A DNA stretch of 64,000 nt, taken from assembly GCA_964404285.1 (NCBI GenBank), contig CAYOJK010000012.1, forward strand, positions 1 to 64,000, given 5' to 3'. The position numbers were made by a program, and so were the translations under genes. Numbering within the stretch: position 1 is the stretch's first letter; every line of letters begins with the position of its first letter. Below, piece after piece: positions 17,534 through 25,756 of this stretch. This DNA comes from JBASEY01 sp964404285 (GTDB taxonomy: Bacteria > CSSED10-310). Under the pieces are notes generated by a model that had not been told where the DNA came from, ran no database searches, and worked only from the letters and a program-made list of their open reading frames with translations.

Positions 17534-19021
17534 TCAGTGAACATACCCTAATTCCCTCAATTGCTCCAGCTCAACAACCTCAATGCTTTCATTGTCCGAT
17601 ACCATCGAATTTTTCGATATTGGGATAGCTTCCGGTAAATGGTGAATGTACCCTAATTCCTGTAATTGCTGCATTTCAGGAGATTGTTTTTTTCCATGGT
17701 CCGGACGCATTGATATTGGGAACTTTTTAGGCACTTCAGATGGTTTGTAAATATCTTCTCTATCCAATCCGGTAAATTGCATCAGTCCCAGCCTAAGTTC
17801 TTCAAGAGCCTCCGGGTATTCTTCAGCAAGATTTCTCATCTCTTCAGGATCATCCGTTAGGCGATATAAGAGATCATTTCTATCTTTAGGACGAAGCGTC
17901 AATTTCCACTCAGGACCAAGGCGAAATGCGCGCGTCCAGATATTCCAGGTTGTTTCGCTTAACCTCGGTCGAAACAGGCTTAAATGTGTAATGTCGAGTA
18001 AGTTTGAGGCTAGTGACCGCCCGCAGAAGGGTCTATCTGATTTAATTGAAAGAAGATCAAGCAAGGTGGGAGCGATATCGACGCTTTCGACAGCGCCATC
18101 AATCACGGCATGTTTCTGACCAGGAATATGAAATATGAGCGGAATATGTATTTGTGGTTCATTTGGGCTTCGATGGCCGACAAAGAGTCTTTCTCCCAAA
18201 CTTTCCCCGTGATCAGAAAAGAGAATGATTATTGTATTGGTCAGCAGATTTCGTGTTATCAGGGCTTTCCACAAATCCATCATAACCGTGTCAACATATC
18301 TGACACCACCGTCATAGCGTCGAGAAATCCAAATAAAATCCTGTCTTTCCAAGTTCAGGCTGTTCCAATAATTCGCGCCGAAATCTTTTCCTAGGTGATA
18401 GGGTGGTGTACCAGTCGGCAGAAACATGTCATCATACGGTCGAGGAGGCGTATAAGGGTAATGAACTTCATAGGTATGAAGAAACAGAAAAAACGGTTTT
18501 TCGGGATTGGAATCGATCCAATCGATACCTCTGCTGAAAACGCGTTTAGAGCCGCCGGCGGCATCGTTATAGAGCTCAAAACCAGGGGTGTTGCCAAAAC
18601 GTGCACTCATCAATCCCCCGTCCGTAAATGCTGCTGTTGTATATCCCGCCTGTGTCAGTATTCCGGCCAGTGTATGCGTTTCCGGCGCCGGTCCAAGCGC
18701 CTGTCTGAACACATAATTCCCGGTGAAAATCGAACGATGTGACAGGATTGTAGTGGGATGCTGAGCCAGAACATCAGTCAGTAGAATGGATTGTTGGGAC
18801 AATATATCCATAAACGGTGATGTCGGCAGATCATATCCATAGCATCCCAACCGATCGGCACGAAGTGTGTCCAAGCTGATCATCAATATATTCATTGGTT
18901 CGGAGAACAAATTAGTCGGTTCCTTTTGCGTTAGTTTTCCACAGCCGCATCCAACAATCAAGGCAACAGTGCTGACTTTTGTCAGCAGAATTAAAAATTT
19001 TATACAAGAAATACGCTTCAT
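17534..19021 (-). CDS. Lipoprotein of the sulfatase/alkaline-phosphatase fold, copy 2
   Basis: Paralogue of copy 1, 495 aa, very similar throughout the catalytic domain. Signal peptide with a Cys-rich lipobox region (VGCGCG, Cys25 or Cys27). The same motifs are kept: SLDTLRAD, Thr at the nucleophile position in HPTTILSHRSIFTG, SDHGESLGE. The extra length is at the C-terminus, where the QLxELGYxH tail occurs twice about 35 residues apart (QLQELGYIHHL and QLRELGYVH), a small internal duplication. ATG at 19021. It is followed by the lysS remnant and copy 1. Probably cell-surface or periplasmic; substrate (a sulfate or phosphate ester of a glycan or lipid) unknown. Confidence 0.8.
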   Translation of the reverse strand: MKRISCIKFLILLTKVSTVALIVGCGCGKLTQKEPTNLFSEPMNILMISLDTLRADRLGCYGYDLPTSPFMDILSQQSILLTDVLAQHPTTILSHRSIFTGNYVFRQALGPAPETHTLAGILTQAGYTTAAFTDGGLMSARFGNTPGFELYNDAAGGSKRVFSRGIDWIDSNPEKPFFLFLHTYEVHYPYTPPRPYDDMFLPTGTPPYHLGKDFGANYWNSLNLERQDFIWISRRYDGGVRYVDTVMMDLWKALITRNLLTNTIIILFSDHGESLGERLFVGHRSPNEPQIHIPLIFHIPGQKHAVIDGAVESVDIAPTLLDLLSIKSDRPFCGRSLASNLLDITHLSLFRPRLSETTWNIWTRAFRLGPEWKLTLRPKDRNDLLYRLTDDPEEMRNLAEEYPEALEELRLGLMQFTGLDREDIYKPSEVPKKFPISMRPDHGKKQSPEMQQLQELGYIHHLPEAIPISKNSMVSDNESIEVVELEQLRELGYVH

Positions 19022-19089
19022 GAAGCATTATATAGCACAATTCACAGAATTGCTCAATGCTCACCATATTTTCGATTGTAAAATTTTTA

Positions 19090-20415
19090 TCAATGATAGG
19101 GATAAAAGATAAACAGCAGCAATGATACCGCGCCTAGAATCCACGTGCCGATATTGACCTCCCGATATCTACCGGCAATTGTTTTCACGACCGGGTATGA
19201 AACAAAACCCGCCGTGCAGCCAATACCGATATTATACGAAAAACTCATAAAGATGATCACAATAAAAGCCGGTATCCACTCCGTCAAATCCATAAAATCG
19301 ATTCGCCGCACCGAGTCCATCATCAGCACTCCGACGATGATCAGCGCCGGGCCATACGCACACTTGGGCACAGCGGTCAGAATCGGAGTAAAAAACAGGG
19401 CCAGCAAAAACAGAATACCGGTTGTCAGCGTCGTCAAACCAGTTCGGCCGCCTTCTTCGATTCCTGCCGCTGATTCGATATAGATGCCGCTGGTGGTCGT
19501 TCCCAGGCAAGCCCCGACAACTGAAGAAATCGCATCGGCCATCATCGGCTTTTGAATGCCGGGAAGATTTCCGTTTTCATCCAGAAAACCGGCACGAGCG
19601 CTGACACCGATCACAGTGCCCATAGTATCGACAAAATCCATGATAAATACCGTTAAAAGAATAGGAAAAAAATCCCATGTAAATACTTCCTTAAAACGAA
19701 ATTGGAACATGATCGGCGCAACAGATGGAGGTTTGGATATGAACCCTGTTGGAAAAGAAACGCACGGAAGATCGACTCCTAAGTATTTCAGGAAATAGGC
19801 CAGAGCGGTTGTCACTAAAATACCGGCCATGATACCTCCTTTTATTTTGTGAATGATCATCATGGACATGATCAAAAACGCCAGGATAGCCAGAATGCTT
19901 TCGCCGCTTGTCAGAACACCGATTCCGACCGGCACGCCCGGCGTCGCTGGTTTGACGATTAGACCCGACGTCAACAGGCCGACCAGTGTCAAAAACAACC
20001 CGATACCGACGACAAATGAGCGCTTTAAATTAGTGGGAATAGCTGCCGCCAACCATGAACGCAGCTTTAGCGCCGTGATCAAGATAAATAGGATTCCCCC
20101 GATCAAAACCGCCGTTATTCCAGCCTGCCAGGATTTGCCCATTCCCAGAACGACTGTATAGGCGATAAAGGCGTTTTCACCCATATACGGTGCCATCGCG
20201 AACGGCCGGTTGGTATAAAACGCCATCAAAATACATCCTAGAGCTGCCGTTAAAATGGTCGCCACGGTTTGGGGGCCGACGGGGATGCCGGCAGCCTCCA
20301 AGATACCAGGGTTGACGACGATGATATAGGACATCGTCAGAAACGTCGTAATACCCGCCATGATTTCGGTCGATACATCCGTCTTGTGTTCCTTGAGTTT
20401 GAAAAGCTTTTCCAT
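19090..20415 (-). CDS. NCS2-type purine permease (AzgA/PbuG-like)
   Basis: Integral membrane transporter of 441 aa with 12-14 hydrophobic segments. It matches the AzgA/GhxP/PbuG branch of nucleobase transporters: early TEIMAGITTFLTMSYIIVVNP, then PFAMAPYMGENAF, DFVDTMGTVIGV and a GTTTSGIYIESAAGIEEGGRTGL block. This branch carries adenine, guanine or hypoxanthine with protons. ATG at 20415 has GAGGAGG with an eight-base spacer upstream. It is the only gene of its kind here and is separated by 485 bases from mscL. Specificity among purines is not readable. Confidence 0.9.
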   Translation of the reverse strand: MEKLFKLKEHKTDVSTEIMAGITTFLTMSYIIVVNPGILEAAGIPVGPQTVATILTAALGCILMAFYTNRPFAMAPYMGENAFIAYTVVLGMGKSWQAGITAVLIGGILFILITALKLRSWLAAAIPTNLKRSFVVGIGLFLTLVGLLTSGLIVKPATPGVPVGIGVLTSGESILAILAFLIMSMMIIHKIKGGIMAGILVTTALAYFLKYLGVDLPCVSFPTGFISKPPSVAPIMFQFRFKEVFTWDFFPILLTVFIMDFVDTMGTVIGVSARAGFLDENGNLPGIQKPMMADAISSVVGACLGTTTSGIYIESAAGIEEGGRTGLTTLTTGILFLLALFFTPILTAVPKCAYGPALIIVGVLMMDSVRRIDFMDLTEWIPAFIVIIFMSFSYNIGIGCTAGFVSYPVVKTIAGRYREVNIGTWILGAVSLLLFIFYPYH

Positions 20416-20900
20416 TCCATCAAACCTCCTCTGCGATATGCTGGAAATCCTGACTTTTTATATTTCTATGATAACAGTTTCAGCCAACGAAGAGCAAGAA
20501 GCCGGAAGCGAGGAGCGGGGAGAACCGCGAATAGACGCGAATGAACGCGAATAAGGTTTGAAAACCATTAAAATATTATTCAGCAATCACCGTCTGTTTT
20601 TTATGGGCTAGACTTTAAAACCTTGAATTTTCGAGTTTAATTTAGAAATCTCACCAATTAAAATCAACCGAAAATCTTAACCAGAAACCTAGTGCCAGCA
20701 ACTGCGCTCCGCAGCAGCGGAACGCGGGTCTGGCGAGAAATGCGGATTTTGACTATAATTAATAGGATGAAACGCGAGGCTCTGGCGATCAGGACAGGAA
20801 AAATGCAATTAGACAACCGGTGGCTTAAATCTGCTATTCTTAAAAGCGATCATGCTGCAGACAGAAAGCGCCATCATCATTTTTTTAGGGAGGGTTTATC
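20416..20900. other. Long non-coding interval between permease and mscL
   Basis: Divergent interval of 485 bases between azgA-like and mscL. It holds a phased CGCGAAT triplicate (20526-20555) and a short hairpin near 20706-20727 (GCG-C-TCCGC agca GCGGA-A-CGC). I see no convincing gene: a 70-aa frame at 20692-20904 has no SD and no family resemblance, and overlaps the mscL SD. The promoters of both flanking genes must lie here, but I cannot place them with confidence. Confidence 0.6.
20526..20555. repeat. Three 10-bp phased CGCGAAT repeats
   Basis: CGCGAAT starts at 20526, 20536 and 20546, exactly ten bases apart, within decamers of the form CGCGAATRRA. One helical turn per unit would put all copies on one face of the DNA. 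It could be a regulator site or part of a dispersed repeat; function unknown. Confidence 0.55.
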
Positions 20901-21305
20901 GTGAGAATGATAAAAGAGTTTAAGGAATTTGCTGTAAAAGGAAATGTGGTCGATATGGCGGTCGGTATCATCATAGGCGCCGCTTTCGGTAAAATCGTTT
21001 CATCTTTTGTCGGTGACGTCATCATGCCGCCTATCGGTATGTTGTTAGGTGGTGTAGATTTTTCTAATCTGGCGATTACCCTGAAAGAAGCGGTAGGAGA
21101 AGATCCTGCAGTTGTCATCGGGTACGGAAAATTCATTCAGACGATCATCGATTTTCTGATCATTTCATTCTCAATTTTCATGGCTGTCAAAGCGATGAAT
21201 ACACTCAAACGAAAAGAGCAAGAAGCGCCTCAAGCGCCTCCGGAACCCCCGGCGCAAGAAGTGTTGCTTACGGAAATACGTGATTTGTTGAAAGATGGAA
21301 AGTAA
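20901..21305 (+). CDS. mscL: Large-conductance mechanosensitive channel
   Basis: MscL of 134 aa, the usual family length. N-terminal EFKEFAVKGNVVDMAVGIIIGAAFGKIV is the signature S1 helix and TM1 pore region; TM2 spans about 75-97; the C-terminal bundle is preceded by a Pro/Gln-rich linker (APQAPPEPPAQ) and ends VLLTEIRDLLK. It forms a pentameric inner-membrane pore that opens under osmotic downshock. GTG start with AGGGAGG seven bases upstream. Confidence 0.96.
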   Translation: MRMIKEFKEFAVKGNVVDMAVGIIIGAAFGKIVSSFVGDVIMPPIGMLLGGVDFSNLAITLKEAVGEDPAVVIGYGKFIQTIIDFLIISFSIFMAVKAMNTLKRKEQEAPQAPPEPPAQEVLLTEIRDLLKDGK

Positions 21306-21335
21306 ATTATCCTGATGCTATAATCGGACTTATTT

Positions 21336-21518
21336 CTATGGCTTTGAGCGGATTCTGTGATTCATTTCTTCGTTAGAGATCGATCGTTCAGCTCTTGAAT
21401 CTTTCAAACCGCGCTCAATCATTCCAGCAAAAGCAAGTTCCCTCAGAATCTCATCGTACGTACTGTCATCAGGTTGATTTCTGATTATTTCTTTCATTTT
21501 ATCTTTGGCAGTTAACAT
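21336..21518 (-). CDS. Small antitoxin-like protein
   Basis: Protein of 60 aa with a layout seen in many orphan antitoxin-like proteins of RelE/ParE-type systems: a short N-terminal helix (KDKMKEIIRNQPDDSTYDEIL), a middle ELxxxxxIERGLKDS segment, and a C-terminal ISNEEMNHRI. ATG at 21518 has GGAGGG seven bases upstream, which settles the start. No toxin gene lies beside it: mscL is convergent on one side and a TPR gene follows on the other. It may be a solitary antitoxin, a regulator, or the survivor of a lost pair. Confidence 0.55.
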   Translation of the reverse strand: MLTAKDKMKEIIRNQPDDSTYDEILRELAFAGMIERGLKDSRAERSISNEEMNHRIRSKP

Positions 21519-21618
21519 CTTAACCCTCCAAGCCAAATAGATAATCTCAGTTAAGTATAACATTTCTTGTAAGGAAACTAGAAACCAGAAACCAGGAACC
21601 GCGCTCGAAGAGCGTCAC

Positions 21619-22857
21619 TCAGTTCTCATCGCTCAGAACGCGCTTTTCGAGCGCTGCGGTATGCATTTTTAAGATAAATCCTTGAGGCCGCGAATCATCC
21701 ACAATTTCATACCAAGCTGAAACATCGCTTTCCTTGACCTGCAGACTATCTCCCGGTTCCAAATACCCCGTTATTTCCGCCATCAGCGACGGTTTTTCAC
21801 GTATGGCAACTCGATTTCCATCTTCGGGAATCATCACGGTAATCGAAGGCTCAGCATCTTCAAAAATCTGTTCATAAATATCTTCATACGCTTCAGGCTC
21901 AGGCATGGCTACAACCACAGACTCCGGATGCACCAGTGAATACCCTTGATCGATCACATTTTCTGCAGAATGATGTGGCGTCACAAACAGCGTCGGCAAA
22001 AAGCCTTCTTTATTGTGGTGAGTCCGTATCCGTGTCCACGTCGATGACGATGCCAGAACATCGACACGAGTATTTTTACGTAACAGCGCCAGAACCGGCG
22101 ATTCATGAGACGGACTCAAACGCAGCGCCGCATTGTCTGTCGCAATATACGCAGCTTTCAATACCGGCGCATCGGTTACTGTCGTGATACTCGGCAAAGA
22201 TATCGCCATCTCCAGCGGTAAATCCGACGATGATGACAAATAGTAAACGAAAGACTGGTATTGCTCATTGCTACCCAATGCCGACGCGTTCCGAATGGCA
22301 CGATCGGCATTCTGTCGACTCCCCAAAACCTCGTAAGCTACAGCAAGGTTCAAAGCCGTTGCGGCAAACGATCGATAACGAAAAGCGCTTTCGAAAAGTT
22401 GAACGGCCTGTTCCCACATGCCTGCTCTGGCATACACATATCCATGATTACATGAACTGTCACAGGGTATTAAAAACTTGACGAATTCTGCGCCCCTGCC
22501 TGCAACGCCGTTCAAGCGCGCTAGTCCTTCACAATAAAGCGCTTCCGAACGCAGATCGACAGCGCGCTGATATAAGCGTCCGGCAGCTTCAAGTTGTCCG
22601 GCACGCTCATAGCACACCCCCAAATTAAATTGGGCTGCATGATTACGTGGTCGATACCATACCGATTTTTGCAACTCCTCTTGAGCCTCCGCCCACATCC
22701 CGACACGCATTAAACGAACCGATGACCCAACGGTTTTATTGCCGGCAACAAGCCACCCATCCGCAAAAACAGGATAAATCACCGCGTCCGAATACACCGC
22801 TCGAGGAAATAAAAACATCAATACCAGACACCATTTGATTTTGCCGAGATGCTTCAC
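21619..22857 (-). CDS. Periplasmic TPR protein with two SH3b domains
   Basis: Secreted protein of 412 aa. The signal peptide (about 1-24) is cut near VYSDA. TPR-like repeats occupy about 45-205 (FNLGVCYERAGQLEAAGRLYQRAVDL is one clear unit), and two bacterial SH3 domains follow, at about 235-290 (NAALRLSPSHESPVLALLRKNTRVDV) and about 345-405 (NRVAIREKPSLMAEITGYLEPGD). SH3b domains often bind cell-wall peptides, and TPRs act as a scaffold. No enzyme domain is present. A 258-base gap separates it from the divergent radical SAM gene. A small CGCTC-GAA-GAGCG hairpin (21602-21614) lies just past its stop. Confidence 0.7.
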   Translation of the reverse strand: MKHLGKIKWCLVLMFLFPRAVYSDAVIYPVFADGWLVAGNKTVGSSVRLMRVGMWAEAQEELQKSVWYRPRNHAAQFNLGVCYERAGQLEAAGRLYQRAVDLRSEALYCEGLARLNGVAGRGAEFVKFLIPCDSSCNHGYVYARAGMWEQAVQLFESAFRYRSFAATALNLAVAYEVLGSRQNADRAIRNASALGSNEQYQSFVYYLSSSSDLPLEMAISLPSITTVTDAPVLKAAYIATDNAALRLSPSHESPVLALLRKNTRVDVLASSSTWTRIRTHHNKEGFLPTLFVTPHHSAENVIDQGYSLVHPESVVVAMPEPEAYEDIYEQIFEDAEPSITVMIPEDGNRVAIREKPSLMAEITGYLEPGDSLQVKESDVSAWYEIVDDSRPQGFILKMHTAALEKRVLSDEN

Positions 22858-22974
22858 AATAAAACTCCTCCTAATCCTGGCCGATACCCTGGCCTATTCT
22901 GGCAAAAGTCTGATTTTTTGTAAAACTGTTAGGTTAAAAATTACAATTTCCACTCTGGAAATACCTGTATCAAA

Positions 22975-23003
22975 TTGAAAACAGACGGACAACCACTGAT
23001 AAA
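22975..23003 (+). promoter_or_regulatory. Possible sigma70 promoter of the radical SAM/GT-B operon
   Basis: TTGAAA (22975-22980), 17-bp spacer, GATAAA (22998-23003). Each box matches four or five consensus bases. The palindrome at 23033-23046 lies about 30 bases downstream, where a repressor could act. Confidence 0.3.
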
Positions 23004-23032
23004 ACAATACGTTGCTTCAATATATCTTTGCG

Positions 23033-23046
23033 CCTTAGCGCTAAGG
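23033..23046. promoter_or_regulatory. 14-bp perfect palindrome upstream of radical SAM gene
   Basis: CCTTAGCGCTAAGG is a perfect inverted repeat with no spacer, 70 bases before the gene at 23116 and just downstream of the possible promoter. It looks like a binding site for a dimeric regulator; the regulator is unknown. Confidence 0.4.
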
Positions 23047-23115
23047 ATTGATGGTGATTTTGGATTAACGGAATGAACCGGTGATCTTGACCTAAGTTTG
23101 AAGAAAAGGTAAACA

Positions 23116-24564
23116 ATGCGAGTGGATATTTTATTTTTGCAAAATATTTGGTTTGAATCTCTTGGTGCGATGAGCTTGGTAGCGGCTGCTCAAAAAGCCG
23201 GTTTCAAGGCGGATGTCATCATTGGGAAAGACAGAGATCTGTTAAAAGAGGTCAAACACTCGAAACCGCGATTCGTCGCTTTCAGTTGCGTGACAGGAAC
23301 ACAACTTTGGGCGCAGCAGTTATGTGAATATATCAAAAAAGACATCAGCTCAGATATCGCTACGATAATGGGGGGACCTCACCCGACGTTTTTCCCGGAA
23401 ATATTGTCACAATCATCCTATCTGGACATGATTTGTATCGGGGAAGGCGAATATGTTCTGCCGGAAATTTTAGCTGCGACAAAAATCCCTGATGACATTC
23501 AACAAATTGAAAATATGCATGTCAAAATAGACGACCGGATCGTTCAGAACCCGGTCAGAGACCTAATCAACGATCTGGATTCCCTGCCGTTTGTCAACCG
23601 GGAATCCCTTTATCGATATCCCATTATTCGGGATAATCCTGTTAAAAGACTGATATCCAGTAGAGGGTGTCCGCATAATTGCGCATTCTGTTTCAATCAC
23701 AGTATGAAGAAGCTGTATAAGGGAAAAGGCGCATATATCAGAAGACGGTCTGTTGACAATGTGATTGAAGAATTGAAGGAGATCGAACAGCGTTGGCCGG
23801 TGGAAACATTCCTGTTTGAAGATGATCAATTTGCCGTCAACAAAGCCTGGCTGTTGGAATTCTGTGATAAATATGCACAAAATTTCAAACGGCCGTTTAT
23901 CTGTTATGCACGAGCGGATTCGATTGACAATGATACGGTCAAAGGATTGAAAGATGCCGGGTGTTATAATGTGGTTATCGGTGTTGAAACAGGCGATGAA
24001 CGGTTAAGAAATGAAATCCTGAACAAAAACATCACTGATGCCCAGTTGAAGGAAGCTGCGGCATTGTTCCATAAATACAAGATCAATTTTTGCACGACCA
24101 ATATTCTGGGTCTTCCGAACGAAACACAGGAACAAGCGTACCGAACAGTGACGTTTACTTGGGAACTCAATCCAACCTTTACGTGGTGTTCGGTGTTTCA
24201 GCCCTATCCTCGAACGGAACTAGGTGAAATGGCGCTGGCGGAAAAACTGGCGCCTCATCTGGATATCGATGTGATTGAACCCAATTACCATTCGAATAGC
24301 ATTCTACAACAACCGGCAATACGCCAAAGCGTGAACTTACACAAGTTTTTTTATATTTTGTTCAACTATCCTTCTCTGTTTCCTTTCATAAAACCTTTGC
24401 TGAAATGGCCGCCCAATGTCGTGTTTACGCTTATACACCGAGTCAGTTTTCTGTTTATCTATAGAAAACGCTGGAAAATATCACTGTGGCGAGCGATTCA
24501 AGAAGGTTTCAACACATCCGGTTTCACAAGAAACAAACGTGTCAAACACCAAGAAGATATTTAA
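23116..24564 (+). CDS. B12-binding radical SAM enzyme
   Basis: Protein of 482 aa. The N-terminal B12-binding domain (about 1-145) includes the GGPHPTFFPE and ICIGEGEY strands. The radical SAM core has Cys185-xxx-Cys189-xx-Cys192 in SSRGCPHNCAFC, followed by FEDDQF, VVIGVETG and ILGLPNET, typical of the class B-like B12 group. The C-terminus (about 390-440) has hydrophobic stretches that suggest membrane association. It likely modifies a lipid or glycan precursor. ATG with AAGG seven bases upstream. It starts a run with a GT-B enzyme and CvpA. It is related in architecture, not closely in sequence, to the enzyme at 3312. Confidence 0.85.
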   Translation: MRVDILFLQNIWFESLGAMSLVAAAQKAGFKADVIIGKDRDLLKEVKHSKPRFVAFSCVTGTQLWAQQLCEYIKKDISSDIATIMGGPHPTFFPEILSQSSYLDMICIGEGEYVLPEILAATKIPDDIQQIENMHVKIDDRIVQNPVRDLINDLDSLPFVNRESLYRYPIIRDNPVKRLISSRGCPHNCAFCFNHSMKKLYKGKGAYIRRRSVDNVIEELKEIEQRWPVETFLFEDDQFAVNKAWLLEFCDKYAQNFKRPFICYARADSIDNDTVKGLKDAGCYNVVIGVETGDERLRNEILNKNITDAQLKEAAALFHKYKINFCTTNILGLPNETQEQAYRTVTFTWELNPTFTWCSVFQPYPRTELGEMALAEKLAPHLDIDVIEPNYHSNSILQQPAIRQSVNLHKFFYILFNYPSLFPFIKPLLKWPPNVVFTLIHRVSFLFIYRKRWKISLWRAIQEGFNTSGFTRNKRVKHQEDI

Positions 24565-24574
24565 ACGATAACAA

Positions 24575-25756
24575 GTGAACCGCGTCGTGATCCCTAAAGA
24601 TAACAACCATAAACCCCATTCCACTTCTGGCCGACAACAGCATCGGTCACTTTTCTATTATATTTCCGGCCATGGTTTCGGGCATGCAACTCGGTCTATC
24701 GAAGTTATCGAGGCTATACAGCGGTTTAGACCTGATATCCCCATTTTTATCAGATCATGGGCATCACCGAAAATATTTGCCGAGATGTGTCCTGGCTATG
24801 ACGTCACGTATTGTAAAATGGATATTGGCGTAGTTCAGAGAGACGGTATTTCAATGGATATACCGAAAACTTTACAGGCATTTCAACACTTAAAAGATGG
24901 GCTTGCGGATGTTTTTCAAACCGAAATAGCCTCTCTAAAAACTCATCGAGCAGGATGTATCGTCAGTGATATTCCTTCCGCTGCACACGTTTTGGCTCGA
25001 TCAGTGGGAATACCCAGCCTTGCTGTAACGAATTTTTCGTGGGATTGGATCTATGAAGCATGGCTCGATGACTATCCGGAAGCCGGCAGGATCGCGGAAG
25101 GCTTACGGAAAGAATACGCTCTCTGCGACGAACTGTTACGATTGCCGTATGCGCCGTCAATGGACACGTTTCCGATAATTTCCGATATGCCCATGCTGGG
25201 CAGAAAAGCCGACTTGCCTAAAAACACTGTCAGAGAACGACTTGGATTACAGTCCGAAACACGACCTCTTGTATTGCTGTCTTTTGGTGGAATGGGTTTG
25301 GATGAAAAAGCCTTAGGCGCTTTAAATCAATTAGACGATTTTCATTTATTGACAACGTTCTCCATGAACAGCGCACAGATAACGCAATTGAAGCCGCTTG
25401 GAATCTATGATATAAATTATCCTGATCTAGTTGGAGCTGTGGATATCGTTGTCACCAAACCAGGATATGGGATTGTGTCAGAATGTGCCGTCAATCATAC
25501 TCGAATGCTTTATACGGATAGAGGCCCCTTTCGCGAATATGATACAATTATGGAACAGATGCCCTATTGGAATTGTGGTTTATACATACCACAGAAAGCC
25601 CTACTTGAAGGCGACTGGAAACATTATTTAGATGATTTGATGAGCAGAGATCCCGTCAATGTTCCGGGTTCGACGGAAGCCGCGTGTGCTGAGGGTGCAG
25701 AGGTTGCTGCGGAACATATTTTAACGCGCTATGATAGGGGGAGAACAGCGAAATGA
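24575..25756 (+). CDS. GT-B glycosyltransferase-like protein (arabinokinase N-domain type)
   Basis: Protein of 393 aa resembling the UDP-glycosyltransferase/MurG-like domain found at the N-terminus of plant L-arabinokinase and in stand-alone bacterial relatives. Visible marks are FYYISGHGFGHATRSIEVIEAI (about 27-48), SDIPSAAHVLARSVGIPSLAVTNFSWDW in the N-domain, and in the C-domain LLSFGGMGL, KPGYGIVSECA and RGPFREYD. No kinase domain follows. It probably moves a sugar from a nucleotide donor, or senses one. GTG start ten bases after the radical SAM gene with no clear SD; a second GTG a few codons in is possible. It overlaps cvpA by four bases. Confidence 0.7.
   Translation: MNRVVIPKDNNHKPHSTSGRQQHRSLFYYISGHGFGHATRSIEVIEAIQRFRPDIPIFIRSWASPKIFAEMCPGYDVTYCKMDIGVVQRDGISMDIPKTLQAFQHLKDGLADVFQTEIASLKTHRAGCIVSDIPSAAHVLARSVGIPSLAVTNFSWDWIYEAWLDDYPEAGRIAEGLRKEYALCDELLRLPYAPSMDTFPIISDMPMLGRKADLPKNTVRERLGLQSETRPLVLLSFGGMGLDEKALGALNQLDDFHLLTTFSMNSAQITQLKPLGIYDINYPDLVGAVDIVVTKPGYGIVSECAVNHTRMLYTDRGPFREYDTIMEQMPYWNCGLYIPQKALLEGDWKHYLDDLMSRDPVNVPGSTEAACAEGAEVAAEHILTRYDRGRTAK

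Larger units (their letters stand above)
17441..19069. repeat. Tandem duplication unit B (lysS remnant + sulfatase-fold gene)
   Basis: Right copy of the duplication, still clearly alignable to unit A along its length. It starts at TCATCAATTCG, corresponding to lysS 15913, and ends at the common TGCTCAATGCTCACCA. Sequence divergence between the two sulfatase reading frames shows that the event is not recent. Confidence 0.75.

Noticed and set aside
20745..20765. TGGC...TGC resemblance to a sigma54 promoter near mscL
   Set aside because: The spacing between the GG and GC elements is two bases too short.
20692..20904. 70-aa open frame on the + strand before mscL
   Set aside because: No SD, no family resemblance, overlaps the mscL SD and start; composition looks random.
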